Shown: positions 16,354 through 25,034 of the stretch, piece after piece | Layout of the letters: each line of letters starts with the position of its first letter | Position numbering within the stretch: position 1 is the first letter of the stretch | Source: Pleurocapsa minor HA4230-MV1 | GTDB taxonomy: Bacteria > Cyanobacteriota > Cyanobacteriia > Cyanobacteriales > Xenococcaceae | Assembly: GCA_019359095.1 (NCBI GenBank) | Contig: JAHHHZ010000007.1 | Span: 1-45,589 of the forward strand | DNA: 45,589 bases | Direction: 5' to 3' | The notes under the pieces: model-generated | What the model was told of the DNA's origin: nothing | The model's database searches: none | Seen by the model: the letters and a program-made list of their open reading frames with translations, nothing else | Translations under genes and position numbers: made by a program

Positions 16354-16958
16354 TAGAATAATTCCTCTATTTCTCTACCTACATCCTGATAATCTTTCCA
16401 AGCAATCTTAGATTTGCTATCGTTGACTTTATCAACTGAAACGCCTAATAGTGCTGCTTTCTTATACGCTTGAAACCTTCTAATTGAACTATCAAACAAA
16501 GGTAAGTCAGCTTTTAGTAATGACTTACGGGCTTCATCTCCATCTCGGTTTGGTTTAGGTGGCACTATGCTCAATAGAACTTTATAGCTATCACTGTTTA
16601 GCTTTTTTAGCGCCTCTACTGTCAGCATCATTGCCTCTAGACTAAGTACATCAGGTACACAAGGGAGAATTAATAAGTCGCAACCTTCAGCTAGAGTTTT
16701 TAAATCTTCCTCATTGGGACGGGCAGCAGTATCGATGATGATGTGGTCTGCATCTCTAGAATATTTAGCCGCGTGTCGTTCATCAGCTACAAGAAATGGT
16801 AGCTTGCCTCTTTCAGCCCAATTAGAAACACTACGGTTAGCATCTCCATCGAGTAACAGTACATTATTCTTTCCTTCCTGGGAGAAATAGGAGGCTAGGT
16901 GAATGGAGGTAGTACTTTTTCCTACCCCACCTTTAAATGAGGCTACAGTTACGATCAT
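16353..16958 (-). CDS. parA: ParA-family partition ATPase
   Basis: A 201-aa deviant Walker ATPase of the small ParA (type Ib) class. Walker A is KGGVGKST near residue 9, with the signature lysine before the second glycine pair. DGDANRSVSNWAERG is Walker A', and HIIIDTAARPNEEDL is Walker B. The C-terminal part includes LLSIVPPKPNRDG. There is no N-terminal HTH, which is why these proteins leave autoregulation to the small partner. It moves the replicon or element through a ParA gradient on the nucleoid. The start codon is followed upstream by an 8-bp repeat array that begins two bases away, so promoter and centromere probably coincide. Confidence 0.93.
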   Translation of the reverse strand: MIVTVASFKGGVGKSTTSIHLASYFSQEGKNNVLLLDGDANRSVSNWAERGKLPFLVADERHAAKYSRDADHIIIDTAARPNEEDLKTLAEGCDLLILPCVPDVLSLEAMMLTVEALKKLNSDSYKVLLSIVPPKPNRDGDEARKSLLKADLPLFDSSIRRFQAYKKAALLGVSVDKVNDSKSKIAWKDYQDVGREIEELF

Positions 16959-16959
16959 A

Positions 16960-17119
16960 GTTAATCAGTTAAGTGCTTAAGCGATTAATCGATTAGCCAA
17001 ATAAGTAGTTATTTAATTAACTGCTTAAGTGATTATCTGACTTGTTATAGCCTCACTAACCATAAAGATCAAGTAGGCAGTTAAGTAATTAATCGATTAA
17101 GCGCTTAGTTAGTTACTAT
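16960..17119. repeat. 8-bp phased repeat array 2, probable centromere/operator of parA
   Basis: Ten octamers run from 16960 to 17039, among them GTTAATCA, GTTAAGTG, CTTAAGCG, ATTAATCG, ATTAACTG and CTTAAGTG, and five more from 17080 to 17119, including GTTAAGTA, ATTAATCG and ATTAAGCG. The core is NTTAANNN. The two blocks are 120 bases apart start to start, which is exactly 15 octamers, so the phase is kept across the gap. Phased short repeats beside parA are the usual centromere for RHH partner proteins, which also repress the operon. Sequence and phase are seen directly; the role is inferred. Confidence 0.75.
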
Positions 17120-17135
17120 GTCATACCCTCCAAAG

Positions 17136-17249
17136 CTGTCTAATAAATCAATTGCGAGACAAACTGTCTACTAATAACCTGAAAAGAGATTTAGGAGACA
17201 GTATGTAGAGGGGGATTTTTGAGTCTATTAAGTTATAAAATAGGAGACA
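17136..17249. promoter_or_regulatory. Cluster of TGTCTNNTAAAT-like motifs in both orientations
   Basis: TGTCTAATAAATC (17137-17149) and TGTCTACTAATAA (17165-17177) are read forward. GATTTAGGAGACAG (17188-17201) and AAAATAGGAGACA (17237-17249) carry the same motif reversed, and a partial copy GAGACA lies at 17156-17161. The cluster sits in the 522-base gap between parA and the STAND gene. It could be an operator for either, or a recombination site for the nearby integrase. The remainder of the gap (17250-17480) is AT-rich promoter-like DNA with AGAC...GTCT just ahead of the STAND start. Confidence 0.45.
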
Positions 17250-17480
17250 CCTAAATTTAGTCATTCTATAGAGGAATATGTTTATTAAAAATTAATTATG
17301 CCAGTATTTTTCGATAAATTAGTCTTGTGTTACCGATAATTCTGCTTGTCTGTTATTTGAGATATTAAGATAAAAAAATAGCTACAACAGGACTCTGATT
17401 TTGCATATTAACCAATATACAAGAATGTTTGTCATTATTGATTCAGATCAGACAGATTAGCAGACTATATATTTTGTCTT

Positions 17481-20400
17481 ATGCCTCAAGCTGGTGGAGA
17501 AGCAGATAAACTGGGTAATCGTTATGAAGCTCGCTGGACAATTCATTGCATGATTGATGTTATGGATGAACAAGCCGAGTCGATATACTTAGAACCTCCA
17601 GGAGAAGATGCTTTTGAATTCTTCATGTGGCGCAAAGGCAAGAAAGAGTATCATCAGGTTAAAAGGCAGAAAAGCAGCAGTGGTAACTGGTCATTAAAGT
17701 CTTTAGAAACAAATCAAATTAGCGTTCTTTCCGACTTTTGGGATTATCTTCAAAAACCAGATGTTACCTGTGTATTTATTTCGACCGAAAATGCCAAGGA
17801 GCTATACGAACTAGCTTACCGTGCTAAAAACTCCAACTCATTTACAGAATTTGAACGAAAAAGAATTAATGATATAGGTATCTCAACTAAATTTAAAGTC
17901 CTGCGTGAAAAATGGCAAAGTTGCTCTCCACAATCAGCATATGAAGCTTTAAGAAAAGTCAAAATTCAAACCGTTGGAGAAGATTTTTTAATTGATTCGA
18001 TTGAAAATCGTCTTACTACTCTAGTAGAAGAAGACCCCAAGACGATCAGAATTGAATTAGCTGAGTTGATACTTAATAGTACTCGTAAAGAGTTGAATAC
18101 ACATGATATCTGGCATTATCTAAGTCAAAGAGGATATCGTCGTCGCGAATGGGGAAAAGACACGCGTGTTTTAGCTACTGTTGAGAATACAAATCGTCGT
18201 TATATTAAAAGACTCAAAGATATTGAGATCGCAGACAATATAATTTCCCGTGATGAAACTCAAACTATTTTGTCTAAACTTCAGTCAAATACTGGAAAAA
18301 AGGCAGTATTAGTAACGGGAGAAGCTGGAATTGGTAAAAGTGTGATCATGCTTCAGGTTTTAAAAGCACTGATTGATCTAGGCATTCCTGTATTGTCAAT
18401 GCGTGTAGATAATCTTAAGCCAGTAGATCATTCTGATGATGTTGGTAAACAGTTAAAGTTACCTGGTTCTCCTACTAATGTCTTAGCCAGTATTGCTAAA
18501 GGTAGAGAATGCGTACTTGTAATAGATCAGTTGGATACAGTTAGTTTGGCTTCTGGTCGTCATCCAGATTTTTTTGAGTGCGTCAATGAAATAATTAGAC
18601 AGACTTTAGTTTATCCTAATATGGGTTTGTTGTTAGCCTGCCGTCAGTTCGATCTGGATAACGATTATAGATTAAAGAAATTAATTGACACTAAGGGTAT
18701 AGCTGAAACCTTCAATATCAATTATCTCAGTCATGACAAGGTTAGAGAAATAGTTGCTGAGTTGAATTTGGATGCTACAAAACTAAACTCACAACAACTA
18801 AATTTACTGTCTGTTCCCCTACATCTATGGTTATTATCGCAAATAGCTTCAGACTCAACTAGTAATTCACTTGAGTTTATTACTGCCAAAGATTTATACG
18901 ATCGCTTTTGGGATTATAAGCCCAGAAAACTAAATGCAAGGCTTGAACGTAAAATCGAATGGACAAAGATAATCGATCTTATTAGTGATCGCATGAGTGA
19001 AAAACAAAGTCTTTCTGTGTCAAAGGCAGTTGTAGATGATTATCAAGCAGATGCTGAAGCTATGGCATCAGAACATATTTTAGTTAAAGATAACAACCGT
19101 TATAGATTTTTTCATGACGGTTTCTTTGATTATGCTTTTGCCAGACGTTTTGCTGCTCGTGAAGAAGATATATTAACCCTTTTGTATAGCGATGAACAGC
19201 ATTTATTTCGCCGTACTCAAGTCAAGCAAATTTTAATTCATGAGAGAGAAAGCGATTTTGATTTCTATCTCGAACATCTTGAGGATTTATTAACCAGTAG
19301 TAATATTCGTTTTCATATCAAACAAATAATATTTGCTTGGCTAGGGACATTAAACAACCCCAAAGAAGAAGAATGGGAAATACTTCTCCCGATGCTTGAA
19401 GGTGATGGTAGTCTAAATCGTTCAGCTTGGTCAGCAATATGCACCTCTAGTAGTTGGTTCAAACTTTTAGCATCTTTAGGGCTAGTTACTCGATGGCTTA
19501 ATAGCGGTCAAATTAGAGATGTCAACCGAGCAACATATCTGTTGTGGAATGCTCAAAAAGAAACACCAGAAATAGTAGCCAACTTATTAAACCCCTTAAC
19601 CAATTCCTCAAAGAAAGGACAAGACTTAATTAATAAGATTATAGATTTTACTTATTTAGGTAATAATCGCCAAATTTTTGATTTATTTTTAAATTTACTC
19701 AATCAAAGCTATTATGATGGAAAAAAAGATATTTTTGACCATACTGGCTTAGATTTTTGGTCACAAATACATTCACTACCTAGAAACAATTCTGATTGGG
19801 CTTGCGAAGCAATAGGTCATTATTTAGATCGTTATTTGAATTTAAGTATCGCTATTGATCAAGACAACTTATTTGATTATAAAAATAGTATTTTTCCTCA
19901 CAGTCAAAGTGCAGAAAGCGTCATCCGAGCAAGTGCGAATAGATCTCCTCGCTCTTTTATAAAATACATTTTGCCTTTTGTCTTAAAACAAATAAAACTT
20001 ACAGTCGATTCTTCAAGTAGCAATCCACCGTGGAAAGATGATGTATGGCGTTACATAAAGTATGACAATTATTACGATTTTGAAGATATTTTATTAAACT
20101 GTCTTGAGAAAGCACTTCAAGATCTTGCTATTAAAGAACCGCAAGATTGTAAGGTAATTATTGAACAACAACTTAAGACAAACCAAGATTTTAAAACAAT
20201 TCAATTTCTTATAGTTCGTGCATATACAGCAAATGGAGCTTATTTTTATGAAGATGCAACTAACTTTCTTTGTCAATCTCCAAGTAGACTAAAAAATGGT
20301 TACGATATTAGTAATGGCAACATCCATGCTGCTCCATATTGGGCAACAGGCCAGCTTTTGATTAATATTATTCCTTATTGCTCTGCTTCAGATTTAAATA

Positions 20401-22391
20401 AACTAAAAAATACGTTATTTAATTATTATCCTGTCTGGAATAAGAGAAAGCAAGAAAGTATTCCTTTAACAACTTACTTACACGATTCTAATTTTTTCTA
20501 TATTCGAGTTCCAAAGCATTCAACACTCAAGCTATTTCCGCAAACTATAAATTTATTGTATTGGTTATCTTGCTCTCAATATCTTGGATTTCTAAAAAGA
20601 AGTGTGGAATATTCTTTACATTTACGAGGATATCCTCAATTTGTTTTAATTGACAGCTTTGTGATTGCAGCAGAATCGCAATTACAGATAATTGCCACTA
20701 AAATATTTACTTTAGCTTATTCTTCTAATACTCAATACCACAAAATAGCTTATTTAATTTTACTAAATAATATTCAGCTTTTTGCTTTTGATTCAACTAT
20801 TGCTCATCGCTGGAGTGAATGGCGACGTAAATTTAAGTCATTAAACCTATTAACAGAAGAACTAGATAATATTGAACCTCCTGAAGCAGTAGAAGCTTTC
20901 GTTGTTGGATCTCCAATTAGTCAAGACGTTACAAGCTATATGACTGATGAACAGTGGCTAAACGCAATAAATAAGTATAATGCTGATGGCATAAATTCTA
21001 GAAAAAGTGACTTAACTAAAGGCGGTGCATTAGAGTTATCAAGAAATCTGGAAAAATCTGCCGCCAAAGAACCTGTTCGATTTGCACACTTAATCTGGAA
21101 ACTATCAGATGATTGTCATACTTATTATTTCGACGCAATTTTAAATGGTTTGGCAAATTCAGAAATCAATATCCCGATTAAGTTTTGGAGTGTTCTGATT
21201 AATATAGATTGTTTAGCTGGTCTTTTATTTTTATATAGTTTCACCAATGTAGTGACTGCTTCTAGTGTTATCCGAAGATGTCATCAACTCCCTGACAAGC
21301 CTTGTGGACGAGCAATTAGCAATTTATGCCAAAAACTAGCTAGTCTGCCTTGGTCTATTGGGGCGATGAATATATTAATTTACTATGCCCTAAATGACTC
21401 CGATCCTGAAAAAGAATTCTGGCACAAGACAGAGCCAAACGATACCGTTTACTACGGTGGCGACATATTAACTGCTGGAATAAATTCGGTCAGAGGTTCT
21501 GCGGTAGAAGCGATCGCCAGTCTAATTTTTGCTGATAAAACTCGCGGTGCTTATTTTCAATATTCTTTAGAGAAAATAGTAAAAGATAAATCAATTGCTG
21601 TAAGAAGTTGTGCTGCTGAAGCTCTCACGGCAATGCTAAATTATGACCGTGATTTGGCTGTTCATTTGTTTTTAAAGCTCTGCGATACAGAAGATGTTTT
21701 GCTAGGAATACGTACAGTTGAAAGATTCTTGAGATACTCCACGTATACGCATTTTGAGATTTTAAAATTTCTTTTAGAAAAGATGATACGTTCAAAACAG
21801 CCTGACATAATTGAAGTCGGCTCAAGAATCTCTACAATGAGAGCTTTAGAAATGGATGAAGGTCAAGATCTCGCTCATTATTGTCTATCGGCAACCATCA
21901 CTCATCGAAAGGCTTTAGCTCAAGTTTTCGCAGCAAATTTTAAATCTGCGAACTTTCGTCAATATTGTGTAGATGGACTGATAAAACTATTTAGCGATCT
22001 CGAAGAAGATGTTCGCTCTCAAGCTGCCAGATGTTTTTATGAACTTGAAGCTGACGAACTAGAACTCTACGTAAACCTGATACAGAAATTTGTCAATAGT
22101 CCTGCATTTAACAATAATTCTGACGCTTTAATCCACGCACTAACCAAAACTACTGCTAAATTGCCTCAAGAAACATATTTAGTTTGCAATCGCTTTATAG
22201 AACACTTAAAGACCTTACCTACTGAACAACTGTACTATGTCAGGGATGGAGATCGAATTAGTCAACTGTTAATTAGACTATACAGCCAGCGAAATAAATT
22301 GATGAAATCGAAGTGTTTAAACCTAATCGACAGTCTCAGTGAGATGAACATTCATCAGTTAAATCAAGCAGTTAGTAATTATGAGAGATGA
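17481..22391 (+). CDS. STAND NTPase with Cap4-like nuclease domain (Avs-like)
   Basis: A 1636-aa three-part protein. Residues 1 to about 220 resemble the DUF4297/Cap4 PD-(D/E)XK nuclease: YEARW near 15, E42-D43 in PPGEDAFEFF, and Q59-V-K61 in EYHQVKRQ. Residues 250-560 are a STAND P-loop NTPase with Walker A GEAGIGKS (280-287) and Walker B LVIDQLD (D349, D352), followed by CRQFD and a helical winged-helix part (FFHDGFFDYAFARRFA). Residues 600-1636 are helical repeats, some clearly HEAT-like (AVRSCAAEALTAMLN; DVRSQAARCFYELEADE). In Avs proteins the repeats recognise a phage protein and trigger the nuclease. The subfamily is not certain. It stands alone on the plus strand between parA and the integrase. 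Confidence 0.82.
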   Translation: MPQAGGEADKLGNRYEARWTIHCMIDVMDEQAESIYLEPPGEDAFEFFMWRKGKKEYHQVKRQKSSSGNWSLKSLETNQISVLSDFWDYLQKPDVTCVFISTENAKELYELAYRAKNSNSFTEFERKRINDIGISTKFKVLREKWQSCSPQSAYEALRKVKIQTVGEDFLIDSIENRLTTLVEEDPKTIRIELAELILNSTRKELNTHDIWHYLSQRGYRRREWGKDTRVLATVENTNRRYIKRLKDIEIADNIISRDETQTILSKLQSNTGKKAVLVTGEAGIGKSVIMLQVLKALIDLGIPVLSMRVDNLKPVDHSDDVGKQLKLPGSPTNVLASIAKGRECVLVIDQLDTVSLASGRHPDFFECVNEIIRQTLVYPNMGLLLACRQFDLDNDYRLKKLIDTKGIAETFNINYLSHDKVREIVAELNLDATKLNSQQLNLLSVPLHLWLLSQIASDSTSNSLEFITAKDLYDRFWDYKPRKLNARLERKIEWTKIIDLISDRMSEKQSLSVSKAVVDDYQADAEAMASEHILVKDNNRYRFFHDGFFDYAFARRFAAREEDILTLLYSDEQHLFRRTQVKQILIHERESDFDFYLEHLEDLLTSSNIRFHIKQIIFAWLGTLNNPKEEEWEILLPMLEGDGSLNRSAWSAICTSSSWFKLLASLGLVTRWLNSGQIRDVNRATYLLWNAQKETPEIVANLLNPLTNSSKKGQDLINKIIDFTYLGNNRQIFDLFLNLLNQSYYDGKKDIFDHTGLDFWSQIHSLPRNNSDWACEAIGHYLDRYLNLSIAIDQDNLFDYKNSIFPHSQSAESVIRASANRSPRSFIKYILPFVLKQIKLTVDSSSSNPPWKDDVWRYIKYDNYYDFEDILLNCLEKALQDLAIKEPQDCKVIIEQQLKTNQDFKTIQFLIVRAYTANGAYFYEDATNFLCQSPSRLKNGYDISNGNIHAAPYWATGQLLINIIPYCSASDLNKLKNTLFNYYPVWNKRKQESIPLTTYLHDSNFFYIRVPKHSTLKLFPQTINLLYWLSCSQYLGFLKRSVEYSLHLRGYPQFVLIDSFVIAAESQLQIIATKIFTLAYSSNTQYHKIAYLILLNNIQLFAFDSTIAHRWSEWRRKFKSLNLLTEELDNIEPPEAVEAFVVGSPISQDVTSYMTDEQWLNAINKYNADGINSRKSDLTKGGALELSRNLEKSAAKEPVRFAHLIWKLSDDCHTYYFDAILNGLANSEINIPIKFWSVLINIDCLAGLLFLYSFTNVVTASSVIRRCHQLPDKPCGRAISNLCQKLASLPWSIGAMNILIYYALNDSDPEKEFWHKTEPNDTVYYGGDILTAGINSVRGSAVEAIASLIFADKTRGAYFQYSLEKIVKDKSIAVRSCAAEALTAMLNYDRDLAVHLFLKLCDTEDVLLGIRTVERFLRYSTYTHFEILKFLLEKMIRSKQPDIIEVGSRISTMRALEMDEGQDLAHYCLSATITHRKALAQVFAANFKSANFRQYCVDGLIKLFSDLEEDVRSQAARCFYELEADELELYVNLIQKFVNSPAFNNNSDALIHALTKTTAKLPQETYLVCNRFIEHLKTLPTEQLYYVRDGDRISQLLIRLYSQRNKLMKSKCLNLIDSLSEMNIHQLNQAVSNYER

Positions 22392-22484
22392 AAATGCTAA
22401 CATTTTCGTCTTATAAAAGTAGATAAAAAAAACATAACTCTTTGACAGTTTGATTTACTGGGTCATATGCTGGAAAGCGAGGTA

Positions 22485-22548
22485 ATTAACTGCTTAAGCA
22501 GTTAATTAAGTAACTAGTTAAGTGCTTAATTAATCAAGCACTATTGAG
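22485..22548. repeat. 8-bp phased repeat array 3, next to the integrase gene
   Basis: Eight octamers include ATTAACTG, CTTAAGCA, GTTAATTA, GTTAAGTG and CTTAATTA. ATTAACTGCTTAAG and GTTAAGTGCTTAA occur both here and in array 2. The array starts 93 bases after the STAND gene and ends 2 bases before the integrase stop. Together with arrays 1 and 2 it brackets the STAND gene. It may be a second centromere site or part of the recombination site. Confidence 0.65.
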
Positions 22549-22550
22549 TA

Positions 22551-23129
22551 CTAAAAATTCAAAGTAGAAATAGCAGTTTCTTTCTGCTGCTCCGTCACAC
22601 CTAGATACCTTTCTAATGCTGCTAAAGTTTTATGACCTGATATTGCCTGTATATGTCGTAGAGGCACACCAGAATCACTCATACGGGTTAATGCAGTGCG
22701 TCTAAAGGAGTGGGTCGAGACACCTTCTATTTCTAATTTATAGCAAGCATCACGTAGTATTTTATCTGCACTACCCTTATGAATGCTTCCTTTACCATGT
22801 CTGCCTGGAAATAGATGAGGACGAGTGGCCCATAAATTAGTGAGATGATGTTGATTTAAATATTCTTTTAGTTGAGGATGTATTTGAATTTCTCTAGTAG
22901 ATTGTTTGCCTTTGGTGTTGTAGCTGCGGATTACTAGAACATCTCTTACCCCCTTGATACCTATTACATCGCCACGTAATAAAGTACAAGCTTCATTAAT
23001 TCTTGCTGCTGCATATAAACACACACCAAAGAGGGCGCGATCGCGGGGTTTGGTGAATCCCTCGTTAAATAGTAGAGTTATTTGAGTCGGGGTCAGGATG
23101 GCAGCCCGACCAAACTTGTTCACTTTCAT
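22551..23129 (-). CDS. Short tyrosine recombinase (integrase catalytic domain)
   Basis: A 192-aa protein consisting almost only of the catalytic domain. The full active site is visible: R43 (AARINEA), K73 (NTKGK), H140 and R143 (HSFRRT), H166 (SGHKT) and the nucleophile Y175 (LERYLGV). The N-terminal core-binding domain of ordinary integrases is missing, although the start MKVNKFGRAAILTPTQ looks natural, so this is a short class rather than a truncation. It could resolve multimers of the replicon or move the STAND/par block. It ends 2 bases from repeat array 3. About 240 bases of spacer follow upstream. Confidence 0.92.
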   Translation of the reverse strand: MKVNKFGRAAILTPTQITLLFNEGFTKPRDRALFGVCLYAAARINEACTLLRGDVIGIKGVRDVLVIRSYNTKGKQSTREIQIHPQLKEYLNQHHLTNLWATRPHLFPGRHGKGSIHKGSADKILRDACYKLEIEGVSTHSFRRTALTRMSDSGVPLRHIQAISGHKTLAALERYLGVTEQQKETAISTLNF

Positions 23130-23368
23130 AGAAACAAGTTTACATGATCAAATCGAACGATGATCATCTAATTCTCCTCGATCGTTGTCAGATAAGAGTC
23201 ATAACTTAAGCTTATACAGACTAGTAAACTGTTTTGGTAAATCTTAAATAGAAATAGTTAATAGATTTAGTGATAGGGGCTATTTTATGCTGGTAAGGTG
23301 AAGCCAATCCTAGTTTTTCAACTCACCAGTTGCGATTGTCCTTCGGGACAATCGGGGGAAACTCAGAT
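23130..23368. other. Spacer with a strong TTCG-loop hairpin
   Basis: No gene is visible. At 23333-23354 CGATTGTCC-TTCG-GGACAATCG forms a perfect 9-bp stem with a stable UUCG-type loop, 15 bases beyond the stop of the lipoprotein gene. It lacks a T-run on the lipoprotein strand, so it would stabilise the 3' end or act as a weak terminator rather than a classical intrinsic one. Confidence 0.55.
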
Positions 23369-24430
23369 TTATAGGTTTTTCTTTTGTTTCGCTGCATAGG
23401 CTTTGACAAAGCGATCGTCAAATAAATTGCTCAGATCGGGAGCCTGTTGCGCTAAACCTGATTTAACTAAAAAATCGCTGATTTTCTGCGCTGAAAACTG
23501 CAATGACGTGACATCTTGACCAGGTTCAAATGCCTTGATGTTGTCTTCTACTGAAAAGATGGTCGTACCATCGGCATAATCTTCGTATTCGGCGAGGGTT
23601 ACATTTGCTTTTTTCGCCATGATTTTATTGGCTTGTTCTGGATTTTGCTTAAGGCGATCGAGGGTGGCAAACCAAGAATTGACTGTAGCCTGTACCTGTT
23701 CGGGATTTTCTTCGACAAACTGGCGCGAAAAGACTAAATGATCGGAGATTGCTCCAGGAAAGTCTTTGGAACTAAATAATTCTTTGCTGCCAGGTCGTTT
23801 TAGAGCTTGAGTGGTAAAAGGAGCAAATACGGCAACGGCATCAACTTGACCACCAACAAAAGCTGTAGCTGCTTGACCTGTTTCTAAAGGTACAAACTCA
23901 ATATCTGCTGCGGATAAACCTTCTTTTTCTAGCCCGAGTAATAATAAATAATGATCGACTGTCCCTTCTTCAGCAGCAATCTTTTTCCCTTTGAGATCGG
24001 CAACACTATTGATTCCTTCACTGACAATAATTTTGTCGTTACCAGTAGAGTTATCGTTGACTAAAACTATAGCTAAATCTGCACCGCCAGAAGCACTGCT
24101 AATCGTGTCGTTTAAGGTTTGACTATTGGCATCAATTTGTCCTGTGGTTAAAGCACTGATGGATTCTAAATAACCATCAAACCATTTAAGCTCCACTGAG
24201 GCATTGTTGGCTTTAAAAATCCCTGATTCTTGGGTGACTTGCCAAGGAAACCAACCAGGCCAAGCACTATAGCCTAAAGTAAGGGCAGCCTCACCTGTAG
24301 CAGTGGGGGAATTGGTATCAGTAGTTGTTTTAATCGAGGTAGCTGGATTACACCCAACAACAACACTTGCGCTAAGGACAAAAATTACTAAAAGAAAATT
24401 TATTAAAGATCGAGCTAAAAATGATGTCAA
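23369..24430 (-). CDS. ABC-transporter substrate-binding lipoprotein (NMT1/TauA-like)
   Basis: A 353-aa periplasmic lipoprotein. Residues 9-26 are a hydrophobic signal ending in the lipobox VVVG-C27. The mature part has the NMT1/SsuA-like pattern: LTLGYSAWPGWFPWQVTQES at the start of lobe 1, a D-A-N-S-Q-T-L-N-D hinge-region motif, DLKGKKIAAEEGTVDHYLL, and FVGGQVDAVAVFAPF in lobe 2. Relatives bind sulfonates, nitrate, pyrimidine precursors or similar small molecules; the ligand cannot be told here. No permease or ATPase gene is nearby, so either it works with a transporter encoded elsewhere or the operon was broken. The start is close to the broken HipA-like gene (6 bases). Confidence 0.88.
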   Translation of the reverse strand: MTSFLARSLINFLLVIFVLSASVVVGCNPATSIKTTTDTNSPTATGEAALTLGYSAWPGWFPWQVTQESGIFKANNASVELKWFDGYLESISALTTGQIDANSQTLNDTISSASGGADLAIVLVNDNSTGNDKIIVSEGINSVADLKGKKIAAEEGTVDHYLLLLGLEKEGLSAADIEFVPLETGQAATAFVGGQVDAVAVFAPFTTQALKRPGSKELFSSKDFPGAISDHLVFSRQFVEENPEQVQATVNSWFATLDRLKQNPEQANKIMAKKANVTLAEYEDYADGTTIFSVEDNIKAFEPGQDVTSLQFSAQKISDFLVKSGLAQQAPDLSNLFDDRFVKAYAAKQKKNL

Positions 24431-24436
24431 GCAGGG

Positions 24437-25034
24437 TCACACCCCCCTCGCTCTCTTTCTAGTTCTAGATTGGTCGCCAGGAGAATCGGAATTTGTGGGT
24501 TTCGGTTTCTTGCTTTGTAATCGTGCAAGATTTACCGCAGCAATATCAGTAAAATAAGATTCTTTGGTTTGACTAATGTTAGTTCCCAGATCGAGCCACT
24601 CATTTTCTATATATTGAGCTGTTAAATATTCTTGAGGGTCGATCTTATTTTGATAAGTGATAATTTTAGTTTTTGAATCAAATTTAACTACCGAATTGCC
24701 ATTTTCCACTATCTTGTTCTGATTGAGTTTGAGATAGTCGATCAAAATTGGAGCAATCTTTTTTACCCTGTCTTGCTGCTGGTTATTAGGGGATAAAACT
24801 AAATCTAAACTTAAGAGCTGCTTTCGATTATATTTGAGTAACTCAAGAGCAAAGTTCTTTGCCTCTTGAGTAAGACGCTCACTGGGTATTTTGGCAAAGA
24901 CTCGTTCAATTTGCCTAAAATCAAGCTGTTGCAATTTATTTAACCAGATCTTAGCTGCTTGAGGACGTATTGTAGCAGCCTGTCTAAATACTTCTATCCC
25001 GCTTATCTCTTCACCTCGATCGCTAAAGGTTGAC
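24437..25034 (-). pseudogene. HipA-like gene, C-terminal fragment (piece 3 of 3)
   Basis: The frame ending at 24437 is open well past the first ATG (24934). On the minus strand it begins at the TnpB-element end with STFSDRGEEISGIEVF, then continues through RQAATIRPQAAKIWLNKLQQ and on to the C-terminus GDQSRTRKRARGV. It is the tail of a HipA-like kinase-fold protein whose earlier parts lie at 26387-26847 and 29092-29312. The ATG-initiated 165-aa version is therefore only a truncated reading. The STFSDRGEE segment is where such proteins continue after the FDH catalytic loop. Confidence 0.7.

Noticed and set aside
16019-17119. Repeat arrays as a CRISPR array
   Set aside because: The repeats are 8 bp, contiguous and without unique spacers, and no cas gene is in the window. 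They fit centromere or operator repeats.
23333-23354. Classical intrinsic terminator
   Set aside because: The stem is strong but no T-run follows on either strand, so it was described only as a hairpin.
24437-24934. Intact 165-aa gene
   Set aside because: The frame continues upstream without a stop to the transposon end with good protein sense, so the ATG is internal to the broken HipA-like gene.
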